The position numbers and the translations under genes were made by a program. Of a stretch of 54,471 nt of DNA, positions 29,756-37,302 are shown in pieces. The notes under the pieces are model-generated. The model was not told the DNA's origin and did no database searches. It worked only from the letters and a program-made list of their open reading frames with translations. The DNA comes from a virus: positions 1 through 54,471 of IMG/VR virus record IMGVR_UViG_3300046530_000374, one strand, 5' to 3'. The stretch's first letter is position 1; each line of letters begins with the position of its first letter.

Positions 29756-30815
29756 TGCCACCATTCGGCACGCCGTCTTCCTGGAGCAGCTGAAGTCAGG
29801 CGAGGTGAAGAAGTTCGCCCCGTTTCTGAAGGAGATCGACCGCAGCATTCGTGACCGGCTGTCCAAAGCTGATCTGACCGATTACACAGCGGCGCGTCTT
29901 GAGCGGCTGCTGACGGAAGTCGACAGCCTGCTACTGGGCATCTTCAACCGGTTCAGCGATCAGTTGAATCTCGACCTGGTGGACATCGCCAACTACGAGG
30001 CTCAGTTCGAAGCGACCATCCTGACCCGGGCAGCGCCGCCAAGCATCACATTCGATGCCGCGGTGCCTGGTGCGACGGCGATCCGGGCGGCCATCCTCAC
30101 CAACCCGCTCAGTGTGCGCGGTGCGGACGGCGGCAAGCTGCTCGACTCGTTCATTGAGGGCTTCACCTCGACCGAGCGACAACGCCTCACAGGCGCGATC
30201 CGGCAGGGCTTCTTCGAAGGCCAGACCAACTTCCAGATCATCAAGAACATTCGCGGGACCAAGGCGCTTAACTACAACGACGGCATCCTGGCCACGACCA
30301 ACCGCAATGCGGGCTCAGTCGTTCGCACAGCAGTCCAGCACGTCGCCACCCAGGCGCGGATGGAGACGCTGAAGGAAAACAGCGACGTCGTTCAGTCTGT
30401 CGAGTGGGTCAGCACGCTGGATTCGAAGACGACCGCCCAATGCAGGACGCTGGATGGCCGGCGCTTCAAGCTGATCGAGGGACCAAGGCCGCCGATCCAC
30501 ATCAACTGCCGCTCGACGGTGGTGGCGATCACCCGGTTCAGCGCGCTGCTTTCGAAGGACGGCACCCGCGCATCGGTCGGTGATAGTGGCCCGCAGCAGG
30601 TGAGGGCAGACCTCAGCTATTACGACTGGCTCACTCAGCAGCCCGCTGCGTTCCAAGACAAGGCCATTGGTCCTGTGCGAGCAAAGCTGCTTCGCGATGG
30701 TGGCCTCAGCGTCGAGCGGTTCTCCGAACTGCAACTCGACCGCAATTTCGCACCACTGACCCTCGACCAGATGAAAGCGCTGGAGCCTCTGGCGTTTGAT
30801 CGGGCTGATTTGTAA
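29730..30815 (+). CDS. Minor head protein (Mu gpF / SPP1 gp7-like)
   Basis: 361 residues. C-terminal ~120 residues have VRTAVQHVATQARMETLKEN ... VEWVSTLDSKTTAQCRTLDGRRF ... PPIHINCRSTV, the Mu F-like head morphogenesis signature. Overlaps the portal gene by 26 bp. Likely inside the procapsid near the portal. Confidence 0.93.
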   Translation: MAANQAILDATIRHAVFLEQLKSGEVKKFAPFLKEIDRSIRDRLSKADLTDYTAARLERLLTEVDSLLLGIFNRFSDQLNLDLVDIANYEAQFEATILTRAAPPSITFDAAVPGATAIRAAILTNPLSVRGADGGKLLDSFIEGFTSTERQRLTGAIRQGFFEGQTNFQIIKNIRGTKALNYNDGILATTNRNAGSVVRTAVQHVATQARMETLKENSDVVQSVEWVSTLDSKTTAQCRTLDGRRFKLIEGPRPPIHINCRSTVVAITRFSALLSKDGTRASVGDSGPQQVRADLSYYDWLTQQPAAFQDKAIGPVRAKLLRDGGLSVERFSELQLDRNFAPLTLDQMKALEPLAFDRADL

Positions 30816-31316
30816 TTAGCATTCTTTTCTATCGGCCTCAAATGTCGCTAGCAATTCCTGATATTGATCATTCCATTTATCCATTTCGTCGCCCAAATTT
30901 TCAGAGTTCTTAGCGGCATGCTTTTTTTCCTCATCAGTCTTATTGGGTAAATAAAGCTCCATATAATCTAAGGCGATAAGCTTCGGCGTTTTTGATATCG
31001 CACCATCTAGATACGAGGTGAGGGCGTACGCAGCCCTGGAGACAGCATCAACTCTTTTTTCGAGAGTTTCGTCATCTTTTATCTTGTGAGACGCAAACGA
31101 AATCAAGTTTCCCTGCGTCGCGAAAAATTTATCGACCTTGCTACGGATCACTGCCTCTCTTGAATCAACGCGGGCTAAACAGGATTGCCTAAAGCTCACC
31201 GAAGCCGTCTGAGTGGCTGATACCCAGCTTATCCCGGCAGTTATGACTATCCCGAGGAGAGTGAATTTAACCGCACGGATATCAGTCTTTTCTTTTCCAT
31301 CCTTATTAGTAGTCAT
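30816..31316 (-). CDS. Membrane moron inside the head operon
   Basis: 166 residues on the minus strand, with its stop abutting the head protein stop. N-terminal DIRAVKFTLLGIVITAGISWVSATQTASVS gives one membrane segment after a charged start; the remaining ~125 residues are helical and would be periplasmic. Its codons are visibly AT-richer than those of flanking structural genes, a sign of separate acquisition. Function unknown; superinfection exclusion is a typical role for such genes. Confidence 0.7.
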   Translation of the reverse strand: MTTNKDGKEKTDIRAVKFTLLGIVITAGISWVSATQTASVSFRQSCLARVDSREAVIRSKVDKFFATQGNLISFASHKIKDDETLEKRVDAVSRAAYALTSYLDGAISKTPKLIALDYMELYLPNKTDEEKKHAAKNSENLGDEMDKWNDQYQELLATFEADRKEC

Positions 31317-31411
31317 CGCGCAGCTCGCTCTGAGTGAGAAGTTACTGCTCGCAAACAGTAAAGCACCTAAACGCAGGCTGGGCCTGCATCCTCGTCTCTG
31401 GGAGACAACCA

Positions 31412-32119
31412 ATGCTGAAGTTCCAACTGGACACCCTTGATGGCGTCGACGAATCCGTGCGCGCGCTGTACACCGAAAAAGACGGCAAATTCGTGCTGGG
31501 CATTGAAGGCTTGCCGCAACAGGAAGACGTTTCTGGCTTGAAAGCCAAGGTCGACGAGCTGCTCGGCGAGAAGAAAGCTGCAGACAAGGCCCGCAAGGAT
31601 GCCGAAGAGGCAGCACGCCTGGAGCGTGAAGAAGCCGCGCGCAAGTCCGGCAACGTCGAAGAGCTCGAAAAGTCCTGGTCGGAAAAGTACAGCCGCCGCG
31701 AAGCTGAGCTGAACGGTTTGCTCGAGCAGGAGCGTGGCAGCCTCGGGGGCCAGATCCGGGATCTGACCGTGGGCCGCACCGCGACCGACATCGCAGCAGC
31801 ATTGGCAATCCCAGGCAGCGCCAAAGCGTTGCTCCCTCACATAGAACGCCGCCTGAGCGTTGAACTGCGTGACGGTAAACCCACCGTCGTGGTTCTCGAT
31901 CAAGCCGGCAAGCTCTCGGCGGCAACGCTGGATGAGCTGAAAGCAGAATTCACCAACGACACGGCATTCGCGCCGCTGATCGCTGGCAGTAAGGCATCGG
32001 GTGGCGGGGCTGCCGGTGCTGGGAATGGCGGCGGGGCCGCAAAAGGAAACATCGGCGGCACCAAGCAGGAACGTCAGGCCGCAATCGCAGGCCGGTTCTC
32101 TGACCTCCCTCTCAATTAA
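31412..32119 (+). CDS. Capsid scaffolding protein
   Basis: 235 residues. Beginning MLKFQLDTLDGVDESVRALY, a long coiled coil (residues ~45-115, KAKVDELLGEKKAADKARKD), then a compact part and a Gly/Ala-rich tail. This organisation and the position just before the major capsid gene are those of scaffolds. GGAG precedes ATG 31412. Confidence 0.88.
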   Translation: MLKFQLDTLDGVDESVRALYTEKDGKFVLGIEGLPQQEDVSGLKAKVDELLGEKKAADKARKDAEEAARLEREEAARKSGNVEELEKSWSEKYSRREAELNGLLEQERGSLGGQIRDLTVGRTATDIAAALAIPGSAKALLPHIERRLSVELRDGKPTVVVLDQAGKLSAATLDELKAEFTNDTAFAPLIAGSKASGGGAAGAGNGGGAAKGNIGGTKQERQAAIAGRFSDLPLN

Positions 32120-32130
32120 GGAATTGATCC

Positions 32131-33099
32131 ATGTCCCTGTCTCAAATGCAGGTCTTCAATGATTACGTCATGCCGGCGACTCTGGAGACCCTCGATCAAA
32201 TGCTCGCGGCCTTCAATGCTGCGAGTAATGGCGCAATCGTGCTGTCTCCGGACGGCTTCACTGGCGACTTCTTGCAAGAGTCGTTCTTCCAGAACCTTGG
32301 CGCGGCTCAACGCCGTGTGAACCGTTATGCCGCTCAGGCAGCCGTGACCCCGGTCGACCTGACCGAGCTGCAGAACACCACTGTGAAGGTTGCAGGCGGC
32401 TTCGGCCCGGTGCGTTACGAGCCCTCTCAGATGACCTGGCTGCAGCGCCCAACCGTTCAAGGCATCGAGGTGGCTTCGCGCGCGTTCGCCGAGATCCTGC
32501 TCAAGGATCAGCTGAACACTGCCATCGCAGCGCTGGTCGCCGCGATCACCGCTCAGGCTGCAGCAGTCAACGATGTGTCGGCCACCGCCGGTATCTCGCA
32601 GGCAGGCCTGAACAGCTCCCACGCGAAATTCGGTGATGCCAGCCAGAACCTGGTGGCTCAGGTCATGACCGGTAGTTCGTGGCACAAGCTGGTCGGTCAG
32701 AACTTGGCCAACGCCCAGAACCTGTTCCTGGCCGGCAACGTCCGCGTCGTGGACATTCTCGGCAAGACCTCCGTGGTGACGGACGCCCCTGCGTTGCTGC
32801 AGGCCGGCACTCCGAACAAGGAGATCGTGCTGGGGCTGGCGTCCGGTGCGGCGCTGGTGCATGACGGTCGCGACATCATCTCGAACGTTCAGACCACCAA
32901 CGGTCAGACCCGCATCGAGACCACCATTCAGGTCGACTACACCTTCGGCCTGGGCCTGAAGGGTTACACCTGGGACACCGCGAACGGCGGCAAGTCGCCT
33001 ACCAGTGCGGCGCTGGCCACCGGCACCAACTGGGACAAGACCGCCACCAGCATCAAGGACACCGCTGGTGTTGCCCTGATCGGTGACGCTTCCAAGTAA
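32131..33099 (+). CDS. Major capsid protein
   Basis: 322 residues. SLSQMQVFNDYVMPATLETL ... GDFLQESFF and later GQNLANAQNLFLAGNVRVVD ... VDYTFGLGLKGYTWDT are typical of a family of HK97-fold major capsid proteins. Highly codon-biased with a good ribosome site, followed by a strong hairpin. Should build the icosahedral shell. Confidence 0.88.
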   Translation: MSLSQMQVFNDYVMPATLETLDQMLAAFNAASNGAIVLSPDGFTGDFLQESFFQNLGAAQRRVNRYAAQAAVTPVDLTELQNTTVKVAGGFGPVRYEPSQMTWLQRPTVQGIEVASRAFAEILLKDQLNTAIAALVAAITAQAAAVNDVSATAGISQAGLNSSHAKFGDASQNLVAQVMTGSSWHKLVGQNLANAQNLFLAGNVRVVDILGKTSVVTDAPALLQAGTPNKEIVLGLASGAALVHDGRDIISNVQTTNGQTRIETTIQVDYTFGLGLKGYTWDTANGGKSPTSAALATGTNWDKTATSIKDTAGVALIGDASK

Positions 33100-33110
33100 C
33101 CCCTTGATGT

Positions 33111-33137
33111 CCAAGCCGGGACGTGTGCCCGGCTTGG
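33111..33137 (+). other. Strong hairpin after the capsid gene
   Basis: Ten-base perfect stem CCAAGCCGGG / CCCGGCTTGG with a 7-nt loop and no T-run. It may protect the capsid mRNA 3' end or reduce downstream expression, rather than terminate fully. Confidence 0.65.
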
Positions 33138-33150
33138 CGGAGATGCAATC

Positions 33151-33453
33151 ATGACTGAGAAAAACGTTTGGTATCTGCCAGGCCCGTTCCACCGTTACGA
33201 AGACGACGTGAAGGCCATCGCCAAGAAAAATGGCCTGATCATCATCGACGCGAACGTGACACCCGACCGTGACGATGAAACCGACAAGCCGCCCAAGGCA
33301 AAGCTGAAGCCTGAATACGCTGACGGTGAAGTCGAAACCGACCCCGCGAAGATGGGTGTGGCAGAATTGCGTGAATGGCTCACCGGTCAAGGTGTCGAAT
33401 TCGACCCCAAGGCGCCGAAGGCCGACCTGGTCAAACTCATCCCAGCGGAATAA
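33151..33453 (+). CDS. Small capsid-associated protein with HeH/SAP-like C-terminus
   Basis: 100 residues. N-terminal YLPGPFHRYEDDVKAIAKKNGLIIID; C-terminal MGVAELREWLTGQGVEFDPKAPKADLVKLI is the helix-extended-loop-helix pattern of HeH/LEM/SAP motifs. Commonly found next to capsid genes, perhaps as head decoration or DNA contact. Function not proven. Confidence 0.78.
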   Translation: MTEKNVWYLPGPFHRYEDDVKAIAKKNGLIIIDANVTPDRDDETDKPPKAKLKPEYADGEVETDPAKMGVAELREWLTGQGVEFDPKAPKADLVKLIPAE

Positions 33454-33456
33454 CCC

Positions 33457-33960
33457 ATGGCACTCATCACCGAGGACGGTACCGGCAAGCCTGATGCCGA
33501 AAGCTATGCAAGTGCTGCCGATCTGGTCCTCTACGCCGGAAAGTTTGGTGTGACGATCCCGGCAGACGTGCCAGCGCAGGAAGCATTGCTGCGCCGGGCC
33601 GCCTTGGCGATGGATGGCATGACGTGGAAGGGCAGGAAGATGTCGAGTGACCAGGCGCTCGCCTGGCCTCGGCGTGGCGTCGAGTTGGACTGTGAGCTGA
33701 AGCCCGACAACTACCTGCCAGCGCGGATCGAGTACGGGCAGATGGCCTTGGCCGCCGAGATCCACGCGGATGACATTGATCCGATTGACCAGCGTAAAGG
33801 CGCTGTGACCCTGGATCGTGTTGAAGGCGCTGTCACCCGGGAATACGCGGTGATCCCGAGCAACAGTTCTAGGCTGCTGCCGGCGGCGCCGGATCGGCCG
33901 AGCGCTACGCAGTTTGCCGACTACCTGCAAAGGCGTGGGCTGTTTGCTATTCGAGCCTGA
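33457..33960 (+). CDS. Head-tail connector region protein (DnaT-like domain)
   Basis: 167 residues. The pattern ESYASAADLVLYAGKFGVTIPA ... LLRRAALAMDGMTWKGRKMSSDQALAWPRRGV matches the family annotated as putative DnaT-like / gp6-like, located after the capsid in many siphophages; a head-tail connector is the usual interpretation. Confidence 0.8.
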   Translation: MALITEDGTGKPDAESYASAADLVLYAGKFGVTIPADVPAQEALLRRAALAMDGMTWKGRKMSSDQALAWPRRGVELDCELKPDNYLPARIEYGQMALAAEIHADDIDPIDQRKGAVTLDRVEGAVTREYAVIPSNSSRLLPAAPDRPSATQFADYLQRRGLFAIRA

Positions 33961-33992
33961 TAAAGTGATCTGACACAGTCAGGTGACCCAAA

Positions 33993-34166
33993 ATGAGCAG
34001 CGAAGACGAAAAATTGCGCTTGAGCTTCACGGATGAGCAGTGGCTAGAAATCGAAATCCAAGCTGCAGCTATGAAGATGGATGTCCAAGAATACCTTCAG
34101 ATGATCCTGAAAGAAGGAATCGCCGAAATGAAAGGCGAGCCAGAACCTGTGAAAACACTTCACTGA
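33993..34166 (+). CDS. 57-residue ribbon-helix-helix-like protein
   Basis: MSSEDEKLRLSFTDEQWLEI followed by two helices and an acidic end; strand-helix-helix order like a small RHH regulator. Located in a structural gene cluster. It has a usable purine-rich upstream sequence and no overlap with neighbours. Function unknown. Confidence 0.6.
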   Translation: MSSEDEKLRLSFTDEQWLEIEIQAAAMKMDVQEYLQMILKEGIAEMKGEPEPVKTLH

Positions 34167-34212
34167 GTATTCGTGCGCGGCCTGAATTCAGGCCGATTAA
34201 CTTGGAGCCCCC

Positions 34213-34581
34213 ATGGCCTTCTACGACGAGATGGCCGTGATGGCCCTTGAGCTGATCACCGAGTTTGGCCAGGCGGTCACCCTGCGCGACACCGTGAGGG
34301 GCGGCTACAACCCATCCACCGGCGAGACCACGCCTGACACCATCAGCGAGCAAACCGCCCAAGGCATCCTGCTCGACTTCACCGGCCAAGAATTCCAGAC
34401 CAACAGCGTGATAAAGGTTGGCGACAAGAAGCTGAAGATCGCCGCGAGCGGTCTCAGCACGCCGCCGGCACTGCTCAGCAAGGTCGTCATCCAGGGCAAG
34501 GTCTGGTCAATCGTCCCGCCGCTCAAGGAAATCAACCCCGCGGGCACGCCGCTGCTCTATGAGCTGCAGGTGCGGTCATGA
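34213..34581 (+). CDS. Head closure / neck protein candidate
   Basis: 122 residues, beta-rich (GQAVTLRDTVRGGYNPSTGETTPDTI ... VVIQGKVWSIVPPLKEINP). Size, fold style and order (connector, closure, gp10-like, terminator) fit a neck protein. Coupled to the next gene by ATGA. Confidence 0.72.
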   Translation: MAFYDEMAVMALELITEFGQAVTLRDTVRGGYNPSTGETTPDTISEQTAQGILLDFTGQEFQTNSVIKVGDKKLKIAASGLSTPPALLSKVVIQGKVWSIVPPLKEINPAGTPLLYELQVRS

Positions 34582-35234
34582 GCCGGGCGGGCGCCGGACA
34601 ATCTGGCAGCTTTGCTCTGAGCCTGGCGCAGTTCGCCGAGCAGGCCAAGGAAGCAATCGACGCCAGCCTGCGCGAGATCATCGTCGAGCTCGGCAGCAGC
34701 GTTATCCGCATGTCACCCGTGGGTAACCCTGAAATCTGGGCTGCCAACGTCGCGCACCGCGCAAAGAACACACACGCCGCCGATGACTACGATTTCAAGG
34801 TTGCCGTGCGCAACACGCTGGTCAATCTCAACGACAGCAACTTCACCAAAGCGGGCAACCTGCGAAAGGGCGTGAAATACGCCAAGCCGCTGACCAAAGC
34901 CGAGCGTGTGCAGAACTTCAACGTGAACGGGCTGGTGTCAGGCAAGGATTACGTCGGAGGCCGGTTCCGTGGCAACTGGATGTTCAGCATCGGCTCGCCG
35001 GACAACACCACGACAGACGAGGTCGATCCGACCGGGCGCAAATCCACGGCGCGAATCGTCGACGGCGCGATCGAGTTCAAGGCTGGCGACACGGCCTACA
35101 TCACCAACTCGCTGCCATACGCGATACCGCTGGAGTTCGGCCATTCCCAACAGGCGCCCGGCGGCATGGTCCGAATCACTGTCGCCCGCTTCCAGCAGAT
35201 CGTGCTCGAGGCCATCAGGAACAACCAGCTATGA
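34578..35234 (+). CDS. Tail-completion protein (HK97 gp10-like)
   Basis: 218 residues. AKEAIDASLREIIVELGSSVIRMSPVGNP ... DYVGGRFRGNW ... ITNSLPYAIPLEFGHSQQAPGGMVRIT is the HK97 gp10-like signature. It should sit at the head-tail joint. ATGA-coupled on both sides. Confidence 0.85.
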   Translation: MSRAGAGQSGSFALSLAQFAEQAKEAIDASLREIIVELGSSVIRMSPVGNPEIWAANVAHRAKNTHAADDYDFKVAVRNTLVNLNDSNFTKAGNLRKGVKYAKPLTKAERVQNFNVNGLVSGKDYVGGRFRGNWMFSIGSPDNTTTDEVDPTGRKSTARIVDGAIEFKAGDTAYITNSLPYAIPLEFGHSQQAPGGMVRITVARFQQIVLEAIRNNQL

Positions 35235-35641
35235 GTCATTCGAAAATCCGCCTTCTGTATCAGTCCAGGCTCGACGCTTGGGCGACTGATCAGGGGTTGC
35301 GGGTCGCGTATCAGGGAGTGCAGTTCGACCCGGAAGACGGCGAGACCTACCTGCGGGCCTTCCTGCTCCCCGCCGGCACCGACAGCAATACGTTGGCCGG
35401 TGACCAGAAGATCTACACGGGTGTGTTTCAGGTCAGCATCGTGACGCCATCCGGCAGCGGCCCGACCCGCGCTGAAAGCCTGGCCGACGACATCGCCGAC
35501 CTGTTCCCGCTGTACCTGCGGCTGAGCGACGGCGATTTCACCGTGATTGTGCTGACTCCGGTTGAACCCGGACCAGGTATCACCGACGACGCGACCTACA
35601 CCGTCGCCGCGAGCTTCCAGTACCGCGCCGACACCGAATAA
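35231..35641 (+). CDS. Tail terminator protein (DUF4128-like)
   Basis: 136 residues. RLDAWATDQGLRVAYQGVQFDPEDGETYLRAFLLPAGT ... YTGVFQVSIVTPSGSGPTRAESLADDI corresponds to the tail-terminator family with DUF4128. It should cap the tail tube at its head-proximal end. Confidence 0.85.
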   Translation: MSHSKIRLLYQSRLDAWATDQGLRVAYQGVQFDPEDGETYLRAFLLPAGTDSNTLAGDQKIYTGVFQVSIVTPSGSGPTRAESLADDIADLFPLYLRLSDGDFTVIVLTPVEPGPGITDDATYTVAASFQYRADTE

Positions 35642-35653
35642 TCAGGAGGACCG

Positions 35654-35857
35654 ATGGACCTAAATGAGTTTCAAGCCCGCAAGAAGGCGCTCGAAGCCGA
35701 ACTGGCGCAAGCCATCCAGCAAGCCTTCAACCAGTTCAAGGCCGATACCGGTGTGGGCATTCTGGCTATCGACGTGAACGTCTACCGAATGCAGCGCATC
35801 GACGAGCCAGCACCTGATCCAGTAGTTGGCACAGTCACCCTGGCAGTCGACCTGTAA
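35654..35857 (+). CDS. Small hypothetical protein before the tail tube gene
   Basis: 67 residues; an N-terminal amphipathic helix (MDLNEFQARKKALEAELAQA) and a short C-terminal beta part (GTVTLAVDL). AGGAGG precedes it, and a terminator-like hairpin follows. Function unknown. Confidence 0.7.
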   Translation: MDLNEFQARKKALEAELAQAIQQAFNQFKADTGVGILAIDVNVYRMQRIDEPAPDPVVGTVTLAVDL

Positions 35858-35886
35858 ACCAATCCCCGCCCATTGGGCAAAACCTG

Positions 35887-35910
35887 AACCCCGCCGAGTG
35901 CGGGGTTTTT
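35887..35910 (+). terminator. Intrinsic terminator before the tail tube gene
   Basis: Stem AACCCCGC / GCGGGGTT with loop CGAGT and Ts through 35910. Lies within the late operon, so read-through or antitermination is required for tail expression. Confidence 0.8.
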
Positions 35911-35934
35911 CATTTCTACGAGAGGACAAATCCC

Positions 35935-36591
35935 ATGGGCTACAAAATCCCGAACGGCGGCACGTTCCAGCATGCGGCGACCTACGCTGGCGCGCTGGCG
36001 TTCTCGGCCATCTCCAATGCGTCCGAAGCTATCGCTACCGTGGTCGGCTCCACGCTTGCTTCCGGCGACATCGTCCTGCTCAGCTCCGGCTGGAGCAAGC
36101 TGGACAACAAAGTGGTGCGAGTGAAGACCGCGACCGCTACGGCTATCACCCTGGAAGCGATCGACACCACCGACACGCAGGTTTATCCGGCTGCCGGCGG
36201 CGCCGGCTCGATGCGCAAGATCCTCACCTGGGTGCAGATCCCGCAGGTGACCGATCTGGCTTTCTCCGGCGGCGACCAGAACTACCTGGACGTCGTGTTT
36301 CTGGAGAACGACCAAGGCAAGCAGATTCCCACGGACAAGGCAGCGGCCAGCATGGTGCTGACCATCGCTGACGACCCTGCTCAAGCCTTCAATGCCGTGC
36401 TGCTGGCGGCTGATGCTGGCAAACAGGTGCAGGCAGCACGCCTCAACCTGCCGGGTAATGACACGCTGTTCTACGGTGCCTACACCTCATTCTCCAAACA
36501 GCCTGCGGTGTCCCGCAGCAATCTGCTGACCCGCACTGTCAACCTCGCGCTGCAGTCCGAGCCGACCCGCTACCTGACCGCGAGCGCCTAA
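35935..36591 (+). CDS. Major tail tube protein
   Basis: 218 residues. YKIPNGGTFQHAATYAGALAFSAI ... DQNYLDVVFLENDQGKQIPTDKAAASMVLTIADDP, beta-rich with a C-terminal RTVNLALQSEPTRY. This is a lambda V-type/phage_tail_3 tube protein in the right place: just before chaperones and tape measure. Confidence 0.88.
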   Translation: MGYKIPNGGTFQHAATYAGALAFSAISNASEAIATVVGSTLASGDIVLLSSGWSKLDNKVVRVKTATATAITLEAIDTTDTQVYPAAGGAGSMRKILTWVQIPQVTDLAFSGGDQNYLDVVFLENDQGKQIPTDKAAASMVLTIADDPAQAFNAVLLAADAGKQVQAARLNLPGNDTLFYGAYTSFSKQPAVSRSNLLTRTVNLALQSEPTRYLTASA

Positions 36592-36594
36592 CCC

Positions 36595-36984
36595 ATGGCG
36601 AAGTTCAAGATTGCCCAGAACCCCACGTTCAAGGCGGACGTGGACATCCCGCGAGTCGGCGGCGCCCTGATCAAGGTCCCGTTCGAGTTCAAGTACCGCA
36701 ACCGCAAGGAGCTGGCGAAGCTCTTCGCTGGCTGGCAGCAGGCGGCCAAGGACGACCAGGAACGTCTGAAAGAGAAGGGCGAAGACATCACCCTGGTCGA
36801 CATCACCGAGGCCGACATTGACCGGCAAATCGACCAGGTCACCGAGCTGGTCGAGGGCTGGGGTTTCGATGACAAGCTCTCGGCAGAAACCATCCGCGCG
36901 CTGATCGAAACGTCGTCCGGTGCTGGCGATGCGATCGTCCAGGCATACCAGAACGCTTTCGCCGTGGCCCGCCTGGGAAACTGA
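36595..36984 (+). CDS. Tail assembly chaperone, G-like
   Basis: 129 residues. FKIAQNPTFKADVDIPRVGG ... PFEFKYRNRKELAKLF ... LVEGWGFDDKLS is the phage tail assembly chaperone (TAC) pattern. Its last codons CTG GGA AAC precede TGA and contain the slippery heptamer GGGAAAC, so a fraction of ribosomes should produce a G-T fusion. It binds the tape measure during assembly. Confidence 0.9.
   Translation: MAKFKIAQNPTFKADVDIPRVGGALIKVPFEFKYRNRKELAKLFAGWQQAAKDDQERLKEKGEDITLVDITEADIDRQIDQVTELVEGWGFDDKLSAETIRALIETSSGAGDAIVQAYQNAFAVARLGN
36975..36981 (+). promoter_or_regulatory. Programmed -1 frameshift site GGGAAAC
   Basis: G GGA AAC lies in the correct X-XXY-YYZ phase at the last two sense codons of the G-like gene. 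A -1 slip continues as LKEVSQALYTAA..., in frame with the 36990 gene. Lambda uses GGGAAAG at the same spot. Confidence 0.88.
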
Positions 36985-36989
36985 AAGAG

Positions 36990-37289
36990 GTGTCGCAGGC
37001 CTTGTACACGGCTGCGGCACCTGCGAGCCAACTTGCGCTCTTCGGCATGTCAGCCGCCGACCTCGATGAAACCATCGAAGTTTTCCCCGAGAACTGGCCG
37101 GCGTTTCTGGTCATGGAGGCGATGGGCACCCAGTGGCGCGCAGGAATGGGCGGCGCCACTGGATTGGACTACGCCGCCATACCGCCAGTTATGAGCCTGC
37201 TGAGCGTCCCAAAAAAGATCAGAAACAGCGTGTTCCAGGACGTTCGAGTCATGGAGTCAGAGGCGTTGATCGCCATGAGCACTGAATAA
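36990..37289 (+). CDS. T-like partner of the tail chaperone (DUF1799-like)
   Basis: 99 residues from GTG, or, after the -1 shift, the C-terminal part of the G-T fusion. LFGMSAADLDETIEVFPENWPAFLVMEAMGTQWR matches DUF1799. In lambda the T part recruits the tube subunit to tape measure-bound chaperone. The independent GTG start may be little used. Confidence 0.85.
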   Translation: MSQALYTAAAPASQLALFGMSAADLDETIEVFPENWPAFLVMEAMGTQWRAGMGGATGLDYAAIPPVMSLLSVPKKIRNSVFQDVRVMESEALIAMSTE

Positions 37290-37302
37290 TTGCGGAGCGA
37301 GC

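Noticed and set aside
32116-33930. 604-codon minus-strand open frame across capsid genes
   Set aside because: Spans three well-supported plus-strand genes; arises from GC-rich third positions.
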